Shown here in pieces: positions 16,788-23,038 of a stretch of 64,000 bases of DNA. Within the stretch, counting starts at the first letter, position 1. Each line of letters opens with the position of its first letter. This DNA is from CAKZQX01 sp034436755. Its GTDB lineage: Bacteria; Chloroflexota; Chloroflexia; Chloroflexales; Chloroflexaceae. The position numbers and the translations under genes were made by a program. The DNA is taken from assembly GCA_034436755.1 (NCBI GenBank), contig DAOTVB010000052.1:24266-88265 (forward strand), in the 5' to 3' direction. Under the pieces are notes generated by a model, which saw only the letters and a program-made list of their open reading frames with translations, ran no database searches and was not told the origin of the DNA.

Positions 16788-17507
16788 TCAACGCCTCCCG
16801 AAAACTTCCGTCCAGTAGTGACCATAGCGCGCATTAGCATTGTAGGCATAGCCAACGCCAATATCCTGGTAGGAGCAGTTAAGCATATTCGCGCGATGCC
16901 CCTCGCTGTTATACCAGGCTTCTACCACCTCCTGCGGCGTGCGCTGACCGGCGGCAGCATTCTCCGCCGCGCCGGTAAAGTCATAACCGGCATCATGGAT
17001 GCGATCCCAGGGGGAAGAACCGTCAGAGCCGGTGTGGGAGAAGAAGTTATTGCGGGCCATATCATCGCTATGGCGCTGGGCCGCACTATTCAACTGCACA
17101 TTTAATCGCAACGCCGGGCAACCGGCACGGTTACGATAAACATTCGTTTCTTCAACCACGCGCGCAACAAATTCCTCATGCTCGGACGTGGGTGTAGTGA
17201 TACTACTGGCTGCACTGTTCAGCATCAAGGGCAGGTAGACCCGGTTGTGCGCTGTGACGAACGGGTCGGCTGCTGCAACCGGCGGCAGTTCGCCGGTTGC
17301 CACGGATGATGTCACCGTTGGAGTGTGTTCATCTGTCGCCGGCAACAACGCATCTGCGCTAAACAAGCGGGAGGCATCGGTCGCGGCCAGGGCGCTGGAT
17401 GTGTCCGGCGTGATAGAGCCGGCAACCGGCAGTAGCATAAGCAATGTCAGAAGAAGCAAAACCGGACGCAGTGTGAGCCGGGTGTGATGTAGTGGTAAGA
17501 TGTTCAT
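16788..17507 (-). CDS. secreted CAP/SCP-domain protein
   Basis: 239 residues. A signal or anchor segment (about 12-33: PVLLLLTLLMLLPVAGS) is followed by a low-complexity spacer to about residue 105. The CAP domain starts at VVEETNVYRNRAGCPALRLN, with QRHSDDMARNNFFSHTGSDGSSPWDRI (two of the metal-binding His positions), ENAAAGQRTPQEVVEAWYNSEGHRANMLN and the end GHYWTEVFG. Two Cys (RAGCP and LNCSY) may bridge. The start at 17507 was chosen for AAGGA nine bases before; a frame extending 13 codons upstream is less likely. Bacterial CAP proteins are extracellular, of mostly unknown function. Confidence 0.9.
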   Translation of the reverse strand: MNILPLHHTRLTLRPVLLLLTLLMLLPVAGSITPDTSSALAATDASRLFSADALLPATDEHTPTVTSSVATGELPPVAAADPFVTAHNRVYLPLMLNSAASSITTPTSEHEEFVARVVEETNVYRNRAGCPALRLNVQLNSAAQRHSDDMARNNFFSHTGSDGSSPWDRIHDAGYDFTGAAENAAAGQRTPQEVVEAWYNSEGHRANMLNCSYQDIGVGYAYNANARYGHYWTEVFGRR

Positions 17508-17790
17508 TGAATGTTCCTTGCTGTGATGTAAACTGGAATGACGCAAGAAATGATCTGTTCACCTTTAAGCATACCACCGCTTTTCATCGCAAGACAGTAA
17601 AGTTTGGTATGAAATGCGTAATGGTCAGCGTTACGTTTCCAGAATGTTTCCGGGTTATTTCCGAAATGATCATCCCGCTATTCCACCACTCACATTACCT
17701 CCTCGGATATGTTACGCTTGCGCTAACGCACGTCAGCATGGCAGGCACTACGACAACCGACACCCCCGACCAGATCAGCGCTGCCAAAAT
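17508..17790. other. intergenic stretch upstream of the tRNA promoter
   Basis: No gene seen on either strand. The short open frames that cross it have no recognisable product. Confidence 0.5.
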
Positions 17791-17819
17791 TTGCCATACA
17801 GCATCAGATGTGCTATAAT
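17791..17819 (+). promoter_or_regulatory. promoter of the tRNA-Glu/tRNA-Asp unit
   Basis: TTGCCA (17791-17796), a 17-bp spacer and TATAAT (17814-17819), 21 bp before the first tRNA. Spacing and hexamers are near consensus. Confidence 0.8.
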
Positions 17820-17840
17820 CTCCTGGTGTTGAGAACAGTC

Positions 17841-17917
17841 GGCCCCATCGTCTAGCGGTCCAGGACGCCACCCTCTCAAGGTGGAGATCGCGGGTTCGAA
17901 TCCCGCTGGGGTCACCA
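17841..17917 (+). tRNA. tRNA-Glu (anticodon CTC)
   Basis: 77 nt including an encoded CCA. The acceptor arm GGCCCCA pairs with TGGGGTC, the anticodon loop CTCTCAA sits in a CCACC/GGTGG stem, and the T arm contains GGTTCGAATCC. Anticodon CTC reads GAG codons. Confidence 0.95.
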
Positions 17918-17925
17918 ATACTACT

Positions 17926-18002
17926 GGGCGCGTGGTCTAGAGGCCTAGGATGCAACCCTGTCAAGGTTGAGGTCGCGGGTTCGAATCCCGTCGCGCCCGC
18001 CA
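17926..18002 (+). tRNA. tRNA-Asp (anticodon GTC)
   Basis: 77 nt including encoded CCA, 8 bp after tRNA-Glu and surely cotranscribed. The acceptor GGGCGCG pairs with CGCGCCC; the anticodon loop is CTGTCAA within AACC/GGTT; T loop GGTTCGAATCC. Confidence 0.95.
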
Positions 18003-18010
18003 GCAAACAC

Positions 18011-18060
18011 AAAACGGGCTGATGTCTGGTGACAATGGTGTCACGACATCAGTCCGTTTT
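18011..18060 (+). terminator. terminator of the tRNA unit
   Basis: A long hairpin 9 bp after tRNA-Asp: AAAACGGGCTGATGTC pairs with GACATCAGTCCGTTTT across an 18-bp centre that itself contains GTGAC/GTCAC. It ends in TTTT followed by ATGTTT. Confidence 0.8.
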
Positions 18061-18069
18061 ATGTTTCCT

Positions 18070-18297
18070 TCAACTGCCCCGTGTCAGATCAAGTTCTGCG
18101 CCGAAAAGGGGCGACTCGTGGAAAAAGGTCGAGAGTTTCTTCTGCTTGAGCAGCATCGTCTGGTACTCGGCATAGGCAAGCACGATCACTGCTTCAACGC
18201 CACGCCGTGTGATACCTTGTGGATGGCTGATCATGGCCGCTGCAAGCACTTCACTACATGTGTTTCCGGTTTCGGGAAATTGCCACCTACACGACAT
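18070..18297 (-). CDS. Phd/YefM-family antitoxin (no toxin adjacent)
   Basis: 75 residues with the family pattern: an N-terminal WQFPETGNTCSEVLAAA stretch where Phd/YefM proteins bind DNA, HPQGITRRGVEAVIVLAYAEYQTML in the centre and a C-terminal FFHESPLFGAELDLTR that usually wraps the toxin. The ribosome site GAGGAA is well placed before ATG 18297. It is the second gene of a two-gene unit, 16 bp after an 82-residue protein of unknown type. Downstream there is only the tRNA terminator, so the expected PIN, Doc or RelE toxin is missing. The paired operator at 18586-18630 fits autorepression. It is either an orphan antitoxin or its partner is the upstream small protein. Confidence 0.8.
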   Translation of the reverse strand: MSCRWQFPETGNTCSEVLAAAMISHPQGITRRGVEAVIVLAYAEYQTMLLKQKKLSTFFHESPLFGAELDLTRGS

Positions 18298-18313
18298 CAG
18301 GTTCCTCGCTGCT

Positions 18314-18562
18314 TTAGTTCATTGGTAGATCGTCTGAAGAATAGGGTGTGCGGAGTCGAAAGAGCAGGGCCGCAGCGACTGCTTCACCCAGTGAAGCGTA
18401 TGCCTGATGTCCCTCGGTACGGCAAGTACGCCAGCGCCAGAACCACTGTCCGTTCTGCGGATAGACCTCCAGACCCTGCTCGACCAGCATCTCAAAGACC
18501 TGTGTGAGCGCCTCGAAGAAACCCGGAAATAGCACAACAACATCAACCGGATGTGGCTTCAT
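18314..18562 (-). CDS. 82-residue protein cotranscribed with the Phd-like antitoxin
   Basis: First gene of the unit. Sequence features: a start MKPHPVDVVVLFPGFFEAL, then EQGLEVYPQNGQWFWRWRT, and YASLGEAVAAALLFRL near the end. It is acidic in places, with no transmembrane segment and no known toxin motif (no PIN acidic triad, no RelE basic core, no HxFx(D/E) Fic motif). The WxWR and GxAYxSLGEAV pattern suggests a small alpha/beta fold. Start ATG 18560-18562, with GGTGA upstream. The position before an antitoxin makes it a candidate toxin or accessory factor, purely by context. Confidence 0.6.
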   Translation of the reverse strand: MKPHPVDVVVLFPGFFEALTQVFEMLVEQGLEVYPQNGQWFWRWRTCRTEGHQAYASLGEAVAAALLFRLRTPYSSDDLPMN

Positions 18563-18585
18563 TGAATCACCAGCTTTCTATGCGT

Positions 18586-18634
18586 AGTCATATAAGACTA
18601 GCAATAGTATATCACAAGTCTTATATGACTTCAA
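18586..18634 (-). promoter_or_regulatory. promoter with paired operator for the antitoxin unit
   Basis: AGTCATATAAGACT (18586-18599) and AGTCTTATATGACT (18617-18630) are perfect reverse complements, 31 bp centre to centre, about three helical turns; each arm is itself a 12/14 palindrome. Read on the minus strand, TTGAAG (18629-18634) and TATACT (18606-18611) with 17-bp spacing form a promoter whose -10 lies between the two operator arms. This fits autoregulation by the Phd/YefM-like protein. Confidence 0.8.
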
Positions 18635-18669
18635 ATAGAAAACATGTCCTACTGAACATGCTATAATGG

Positions 18670-18921
18670 ACACGCGTTACGCGGTGGAAGTTTGGACCAC
18701 GAACAACACGAAATGATCGAAAACCGCGAAGCGGCCAATGCTGACATGTATCCGGCGATCCCATGTTTGGCGGGGGCTATCGCCTCCGGCAGGGCGGAAA
18801 ATCCCATGCTTTTGCAAACATTTGCACTCTGTGCAAATGTTTGCAAAAGATTGCCGCAGGCGAAACCAGCGTCCGCGTCTGGCACGCGGCCGGAACAGTC
18901 CGCACCGCGTAAGTTATGTAA
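18670..18921. mobile_element. family A element, copy A5 (long variant)
   Basis: Ends CACGCGTTACGCGGT (18671-18685) and ACCGCGTAAGTTATGTA (from about 18904). The central hairpin has perfect 19-bp arms (18809-18827 and 18831-18849, apical TTTGCAC/GTGCAAA). About 90 extra bp on the left (TTTGGACCACGAACAACACG onward) recur in the relic at 44150-44270, so a longer subtype exists. Confidence 0.78.
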
Positions 18922-18942
18922 TGGAGCGGAATATCTCTGGTA

Positions 18943-19034
18943 TATAGCAACCCTAAATTTGTCGTAGTGCCGTCTTCAGGCGGTTGGGAGCGAATCCCGA
19001 AGAACCGGTTCACAACCAATTTAGGATTGCTATA
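18943..19034. repeat. family C repeat, complete copy (92 bp)
   Basis: Terminal inverted repeats of 17 bp with one mismatch: TATAGCAACCCTAAATT and AATTTAGGATTGCTATA. The inner part contains GGTTGGGAGCGAATCCCG. Its right half recurs at about 46858-46918. The right end carries outward-facing promoter-like hexamers just before the XRE gene. Confidence 0.75.
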
Positions 19035-19036
19035 CA
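19006..19036 (+). promoter_or_regulatory. possible promoter at the right end of the family C repeat
   Basis: TTCACA, a 16-bp spacer and TATACA (19031-19036), pointing at the XRE gene. Because the start codon is only 8 bp after the -10, the transcript would be leaderless or nearly so. Confidence 0.4.
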
Positions 19037-19044
19037 GGTGTAGT

Positions 19045-19257
19045 ATGGTGCGATTACGGGTGCGCGAAATTGCCGAACAGCAAGGTTTGAATATTACGGA
19101 GCTATCGCGGCGGGCGCGCATCGGCTATAGCACGGCCCACGCACTCTGGCACGATAAGCCGGAGAATCTGAATCGCACCGTGTTGGGGAAAGTGGCCCAG
19201 GTGCTGGGGGTGCAGGTCCGCGACCTCTTTGCGGTGGATGAGGAGTCCGAAGGTTAG
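19045..19257 (+). CDS. small XRE-family helix-turn-helix regulator
   Basis: 70 residues, almost wholly a Cro/C1-type helix-turn-helix domain: VREIAEQQGLNITELSRRARIGYSTAHALWHD is followed by NLNRTVLGKVAQVLGVQVRDLFAV. The ATG at 19045 removes an upstream extension encoded by the family C repeat. AGGTG stands four bases before the ATG, but the predicted transcription start would exclude it. Compact single-domain XRE proteins like this are often antitoxins or plasmid/phage-derived regulators; no partner gene lies beside it. It is flanked by repeats on both sides (C upstream, G and D downstream). Confidence 0.85.
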   Translation: MVRLRVREIAEQQGLNITELSRRARIGYSTAHALWHDKPENLNRTVLGKVAQVLGVQVRDLFAVDEESEG

Positions 19258-19326
19258 ACCTGGGAACCGATATGCTGGTACGTGGTATACCACCTTCAGT
19301 CATCCCGCTGCCCCCAAACCGCACCT

Positions 19327-19372
19327 CTCAGGAGTCCCGGCTTCAGCCGGATCAGGCTTTCCTGGCAGTATG
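19327..19372 (+). repeat. family G short palindromic repeat, copy 1
   Basis: About 46 bp containing CCCGGCTTCAGCCGG followed by ATCAGGCTTTCCTGG; the same block occurs inverted at 45428-45474. Nearby 19396-19412 has a related shorter palindrome. Confidence 0.6.
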
Positions 19373-19447
19373 CCGCTGTCCCGGCAGGCATTCCGCCAGC
19401 TTTAGCCGGGAATCCCGGTCATTTCATTCCTGGACTATTTGCTCAAA

Positions 19448-19546
19448 ATAACCCGGATATCATCACCACGGTAGCCGTAGGGCGCATTCGATGCACCGTT
19501 CTTCTGCCGCACGCATCCCTCCCTGGACTACTTTCTCAACCTTCAT
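19448..19546 (-). repeat. family D repeat, copy D1
   Basis: About 100 bp. One end is TAACCCGGATATCATCACCAC, trimmed here to its core AACCCGGATATCATCA; the other is TAGTCC-like followed by TTCTCAACCTTCAT. In the middle is the palindrome GGTGCATCGAATGCGCC-like. It matches copy D2 at 38523-38627 in inverse orientation. Confidence 0.65.
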
Positions 19547-19590
19547 AAGGCCGCATCACACAGGCCATACCCATGTAAAAAAGCAGTAGA

Positions 19591-19812
19591 TCAATACTCT
19601 CCTTCAAACTGCGGATGCACCCAGAGAAACTCCTGCCGCTTGTTCATCACGCGGACGAGCCCGCCAAAGCCGGGATCTTGCGCTTTGAGCAGGGCGTGCA
19701 GTTCGCGCCATTTCGTGATATACGCGGGAGGCACGCTCGGCCACGAATGCGCCAACCGCCACTCCCCACTCCCCAACCGCCACTCCCCACTCCCCAGCCG
19801 TACCAGCCACAA
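19591..19812 (-). CDS. small hypothetical protein with 7-residue tandem repeat at the N terminus
   Basis: 73 residues. The C-terminal part (YITKWRELHALLKAQDPGFGGLVRVMNKRQEFLWVHPQFEG) looks like a genuine small domain. The first 20 residues are encoded by a tandem 21-bp minisatellite and read GSGEWRL twice. The only start in frame is TTG at 19812, 3 bp after the stop of the UPF0158 gene, so translation may be coupled. Alternatively the true N terminus was lost when the minisatellite arose and this is a decayed gene. Family not recognised. Confidence 0.45.
   Translation of the reverse strand: MWLVRLGSGEWRLGSGEWRLAHSWPSVPPAYITKWRELHALLKAQDPGFGGLVRVMNKRQEFLWVHPQFEGEY
19756..19800. repeat. 21-bp minisatellite inside the small gene
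   Basis: Two direct copies of CCGCCACTCCCCACTCCCCA plus one base, with a partial third. The length is a multiple of three, so the reading frame is kept. Confidence 0.7.
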
Positions 19813-19815
19813 ATA

Positions 19816-20289
19816 TCAGGCGGTGTCCCGCTGGTAGGGAATCTGGTGGGCTTCGAGCCACTCAACGGCGATTGCTTCTACCTCTGCGGCGTGGAAGCTA
19901 TACCACTCCTCCGCAATGCCGTACTGCCTGATCGTCTGTTTGAAGCGCCGGAATGCGCCCGAGCCGCGGATCTGATCGAGCAGCAGTTTTCGCAGGTCCG
20001 GATCTTTCACATCATGGCAAAAGTCTTCCATAATGGCATATTCGTCAATATCCTGGCTTGTGGGTAGTTCCAGATAGTCGTCGGAGTCCAGGATCGCCCG
20101 CGCCTGCGCCAGCACCGCCTGATACCATTCCGGGTGGTTGTCGGTCGACACTTCACGCTGCACCATCCTGAGATCCTCGGCCATCACAGCGATCAGCTCC
20201 CCGGTCTGGATGTTGAGATAGGAGAAAATTCCGTCAGGGAGAGCTTCCAACTCCGTGACGATGGCCTGGAGTGAAACGGGTGTGGTCAT
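19816..20289 (-). CDS. UPF0158 family protein
   Basis: 157 residues, unknown function. Family features: ALPDGIFSYLNIQTGELIAV at about 15-36, ILDSDDYLELPTSQDIDEYAIMEDF in the middle and GSGAFRRFKQTIRQYGIAEEWYSFHAAEVEAIAVEWLE at the end, the latter being the most conserved block. Probably cytoplasmic and dimeric. The start ATG 20289 is preceded by a GGGGGTT stretch. It is followed after 3 bp by the small repeat-bearing gene, likely the same transcript. Confidence 0.85.
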   Translation of the reverse strand: MTTPVSLQAIVTELEALPDGIFSYLNIQTGELIAVMAEDLRMVQREVSTDNHPEWYQAVLAQARAILDSDDYLELPTSQDIDEYAIMEDFCHDVKDPDLRKLLLDQIRGSGAFRRFKQTIRQYGIAEEWYSFHAAEVEAIAVEWLEAHQIPYQRDTA

Positions 20290-20498
20290 AACATAACCCC
20301 CTGATAGTCAGATAACTCCCGCGCGTAAAGGCGCAGAATTCGCCGGTACATGCTTGTTTTAACATGCCTTTGCAGCTTTGCGACTTTGCACGAGTGAATA
20401 ATGCCGTTAAACGGAATTGCCGGTAATTTATGCCCGGCAGTATACCATACGGTTCAGCCACAGCTTGCTGGTACGCCGCAATGCGCTACTCTGCCGAC

Positions 20499-21611
20499 TC
20501 AAGCCGGAACGTTCAACCCGACGGCAGCAAGGGTAGCCCGCCGGTCAATCTTGCCGGTAGGAGTTTCGGCGAAGTGCGGGACGAAGTAGATCTGTCGGGG
20601 GATTTCATAGCGGCTCAATCCGGGCACGTCGCGCCCGGCCAGGTGCGCCGATAGTTCGGGCAGCGGCGCGCCTTCGATCACGGCGATCACCGCCTGCCCC
20701 AGTTCGGGGTGGGGCTGCGCGGCCACAAAGAGGCGGCGGCCTGCCAGGTCCGGCACTTGCGCCAGTGCCTGCTCAACCCGCTCGGCCTGCACCTTGACGC
20801 CCCCGCTGTTGATAATATTGTCGGCGCGGCCCAACCAGCGAAACCGCCCATCGGCACGTAGTTCAACGACATCATTGGTCACCAGCGTCTGACCCTGCGC
20901 CAGTTCCCCGGCCTGGATCACCAGGCAGCCACGCGCATCCCGGGACAGGGCCACTCCCGGCAGCGGCACAAAGTAGTCGCTCGCCGTCGCTCCATTCAAG
21001 CGGCGCAGCGCCACATGGCTGACCGTTTCGGTCATGCCGTAGGTGTGGAAGGTGGGCGCGGTCAACTGCTGCTGGATCGCCCCGGCAAGGTCGGGGGTGA
21101 TCGGTGCGCCGCCAATCAGGATGGCACGCATGCGGTTGAGCAGGTGCGTGGCATGCGCCGATTGCAGCACCGCCTGCAGTTGCAGCGGCACCAGGGCAGT
21201 AAAGTCGAAGTGGGTATCGGCAGGAAAGCCGCTGAGTGGATCGCGTGCCGGCGGTACAATCGTCAACTCCAGCCCCAGCACCAGGCCGCGCACCAGCATC
21301 ATACTGCCCGCAATGTAGCCCGGATTGAGGCAGACCAGCGCCCGCTCCCCCGGCTGCAAGCCCAACGCCTGCCCGGTACGTTGCGCGCTGGCGGTCATCT
21401 GTGCTCGCGTAAGCCGGATCGTTTTGGGTGCGCCGGTTGAGCCGGAGGTGGGCAGGGTGAAGCTGGTCTGACCCGTCAGCCAGTTGCGACAAAAGGTCAG
21501 CACAACGCGCTCCGCCGCGCTCCATGCTGCCGAACAAGAGGACTGCGGGTCAAACTTCGTTACAATCCAGTTGTAACTGATTCTACGTCCGTTCAGGGTT
21601 AAACTACTCAT
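20499..21611 (-). CDS. menE: o-succinylbenzoate-CoA ligase MenE
   Basis: Activates o-succinylbenzoate to its CoA thioester in menaquinone synthesis. 370 residues, shorter than the 450-490 of E. coli or Bacillus MenE; the N-terminal subdomain is abbreviated as in many phototroph homologues. The adenylation motifs are intact: TSGSTGAPK (55-63), a later YGMTET, GRADNIINSGGVKV and the C-terminal PTGKIDRR with the catalytic Lys. It lies downstream of menB on the same strand, 192 bp apart, with a telomere-like repeat array in the gap. The pathway order menB to menE is common. Confidence 0.93.
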   Translation of the reverse strand: MSSLTLNGRRISYNWIVTKFDPQSSCSAAWSAAERVVLTFCRNWLTGQTSFTLPTSGSTGAPKTIRLTRAQMTASAQRTGQALGLQPGERALVCLNPGYIAGSMMLVRGLVLGLELTIVPPARDPLSGFPADTHFDFTALVPLQLQAVLQSAHATHLLNRMRAILIGGAPITPDLAGAIQQQLTAPTFHTYGMTETVSHVALRRLNGATASDYFVPLPGVALSRDARGCLVIQAGELAQGQTLVTNDVVELRADGRFRWLGRADNIINSGGVKVQAERVEQALAQVPDLAGRRLFVAAQPHPELGQAVIAVIEGAPLPELSAHLAGRDVPGLSRYEIPRQIYFVPHFAETPTGKIDRRATLAAVGLNVPA

Positions 21612-21740
21612 TGGCGATTGGTGATTGGGTGACTGGCGATTGGGTGATGCACCTGCCTGACAACGAATTCAGGTGACGAGCCTGGGTAGTGCCGCCCGCA
21701 GCCGGTGGTATGGAACCGCCTGAAGGCGGCACTACGACTT

Positions 21741-21800
21741 CTAACCCTTAACCCCTAACCCCTAACCCCTAACCCCTAACCCCTAACCCCTAACCCTTAC
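21741..21800. repeat. telomere-like tandem array (CCCCTAA)n
   Basis: Six perfect 7-bp units CCCCTAA at 21752-21793, with degenerate units on both sides (about eight in all). The G-rich strand (TTAGGGG) is the coding strand of the flanking menB-menE pair, so it could form G-quadruplexes in both DNA and the intercistronic RNA. Confidence 0.9.
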
Positions 21801-21803
21801 TCC

Positions 21804-22649
21804 CTATGGAAACTTCGGAAACTTATCCCAATCCGGCTGGCGGCCTTCGAGGAAGGCATTCTTGCCCTCCTGCGCCTCTTCGCTCAGGTAGTAGAGCAGC
21901 GTAGCATTGCCGGCAAACTCCTGCAGGCCCGCCTGTCCGTCCAGTTCGGCATTGAAGGCGGTTTTGAGCATACGAATTGCCAGCGGGCTGCGGGTCATAA
22001 TAATCTTCGCCCACTCCAGCGTGGTCGCCTCCAGTTGATCCAGCGGCACCACCTTGTTGACCAGGCCCATATCATAGGCTTCCTGCGCCGAGTATTGCAG
22101 GCAGAGAAACCAGATCTCGCGGGCGCGCTTCTGGCCGACGTGCCGCGCCAGGTAGGACGCGCCAAACCCGCCGTCGAAGCTGCCCACCTTGGGGCCGGTC
22201 TGTCCAAAGATCGCATTCTCTGAGGCAATCGACAGGTCGCAGACGACATGCAGCACATGCCCGCCGCCAATCGCATAGCCGTTGACCATCGCAATCACGG
22301 CCTTGGGGAGCGAGCGGATCTGCCGCTGGAGATCGAGCACATTCAGCCGGGGCACCGTATCCGTCCCGACATAGCCGCCGACTCCGCGTACGCCCTGGTC
22401 GCCCCCGGCGCAGAAGGCTTTGTCGCCCATGCCGGTAAAGACCACCACGCGAATATCCTCGTTTTCACGGCAGATCTCCATTGCATCCTTCATCTCGCTT
22501 ACAGTTAGCGGCGTGAAGGAGTTGTGGACCTGGGGTCGGTTGATGGTGATTTTGGCGACCCCCTCCTGGAAGTCAAAGTTAATCTCTTCATACTGCTTGA
22601 TGGGTTCCCAGGTACCAACGCTGGGAACCGGCTTCCAATCGACAGGCAT
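21804..22649 (-). CDS. menB: 1,4-dihydroxy-2-naphthoyl-CoA synthase MenB
   Basis: Dieckmann-type ring closure of o-succinylbenzoyl-CoA, step after MenE in menaquinone synthesis. 281 residues, crotonase fold. Oxyanion-hole segments KAFCAGGDQ and GYAIGGGHVL are present; the catalytic region reads FGQTGPKVGSFDGGFGASY, with Gln-Thr-Gly as in the bicarbonate-dependent (type I, E. coli-like) enzymes. The C-terminal helix and tail (EGRQPDWDKFPKFP) are typical. AAAGGAA precedes the ATG at 22649. Upstream lies repeat A6; downstream is the telomere-like array and then menE. Confidence 0.96.
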   Translation of the reverse strand: MPVDWKPVPSVGTWEPIKQYEEINFDFQEGVAKITINRPQVHNSFTPLTVSEMKDAMEICRENEDIRVVVFTGMGDKAFCAGGDQGVRGVGGYVGTDTVPRLNVLDLQRQIRSLPKAVIAMVNGYAIGGGHVLHVVCDLSIASENAIFGQTGPKVGSFDGGFGASYLARHVGQKRAREIWFLCLQYSAQEAYDMGLVNKVVPLDQLEATTLEWAKIIMTRSPLAIRMLKTAFNAELDGQAGLQEFAGNATLLYYLSEEAQEGKNAFLEGRQPDWDKFPKFP

Positions 22650-22693
22650 AGGTCGGTGTTCCTTTCACACTGGTCAGATAGTCAGTATCTTTC

Positions 22694-22830
22694 CTTACAG
22701 GACTCACGCGGTAACTCATGTGAAGGCAACGTGCGTCTATGGCAGCGCCAGGGGCGAAAGATTTTTCGCCCCTGGCGCTGCCGCAGGATGGTTTCTTTCA
22801 ATCTGAGAAGGACCGCGTAACTCCTGTCAT
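22694..22830. mobile_element. family A element, copy A6 (short, different core)
   Basis: Terminal repeats TTACAGGACTCACGCGGT (22695-22712) and ACCGCGTAACTCCTGTCAT (22812-22830). The usual AT-rich hairpin is replaced by a GC-rich one with perfect 19-bp arms (22741-22759 and 22764-22782). One inner block overlaps the hairpin base. Confidence 0.78.
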
Positions 22831-22971
22831 CTTACCATTGTATACTGCTTCGGCGGTGTGTGGGCAGCCTCTCAGGTGGAAACTTTTCGCTAGAGTGCAG
22901 TGGAAAGCGGTCGGTAGGACCGGCAGCGGCCGCCGCTCCAGCGCAGCGTTTCCCGCATCGGGACGGGCGAC

Positions 22972-22991
22972 GGACGCGCAGAAGCGCGTCC
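22972..22991. repeat. family E short palindrome, copy 1
   Basis: GGACGCGCAGAAGCGCGTCC, a near-perfect hairpin with extended flanks; the same 20 bp recur at 28615-28634. The rest of this gap (22831-23038) holds no gene that I can see. Confidence 0.6.
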
Positions 22992-23038
22992 CTACCACAA
23001 AACGCCTGAGTGAGCAACCCCGTGCCGCCGTTCCCCGG

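Noticed and set aside
18022..18507. 161-residue plus-strand frame over the antitoxin unit
   Set aside because: The two minus-strand genes have good ribosome sites and one has clear family similarity; the plus frame has none.
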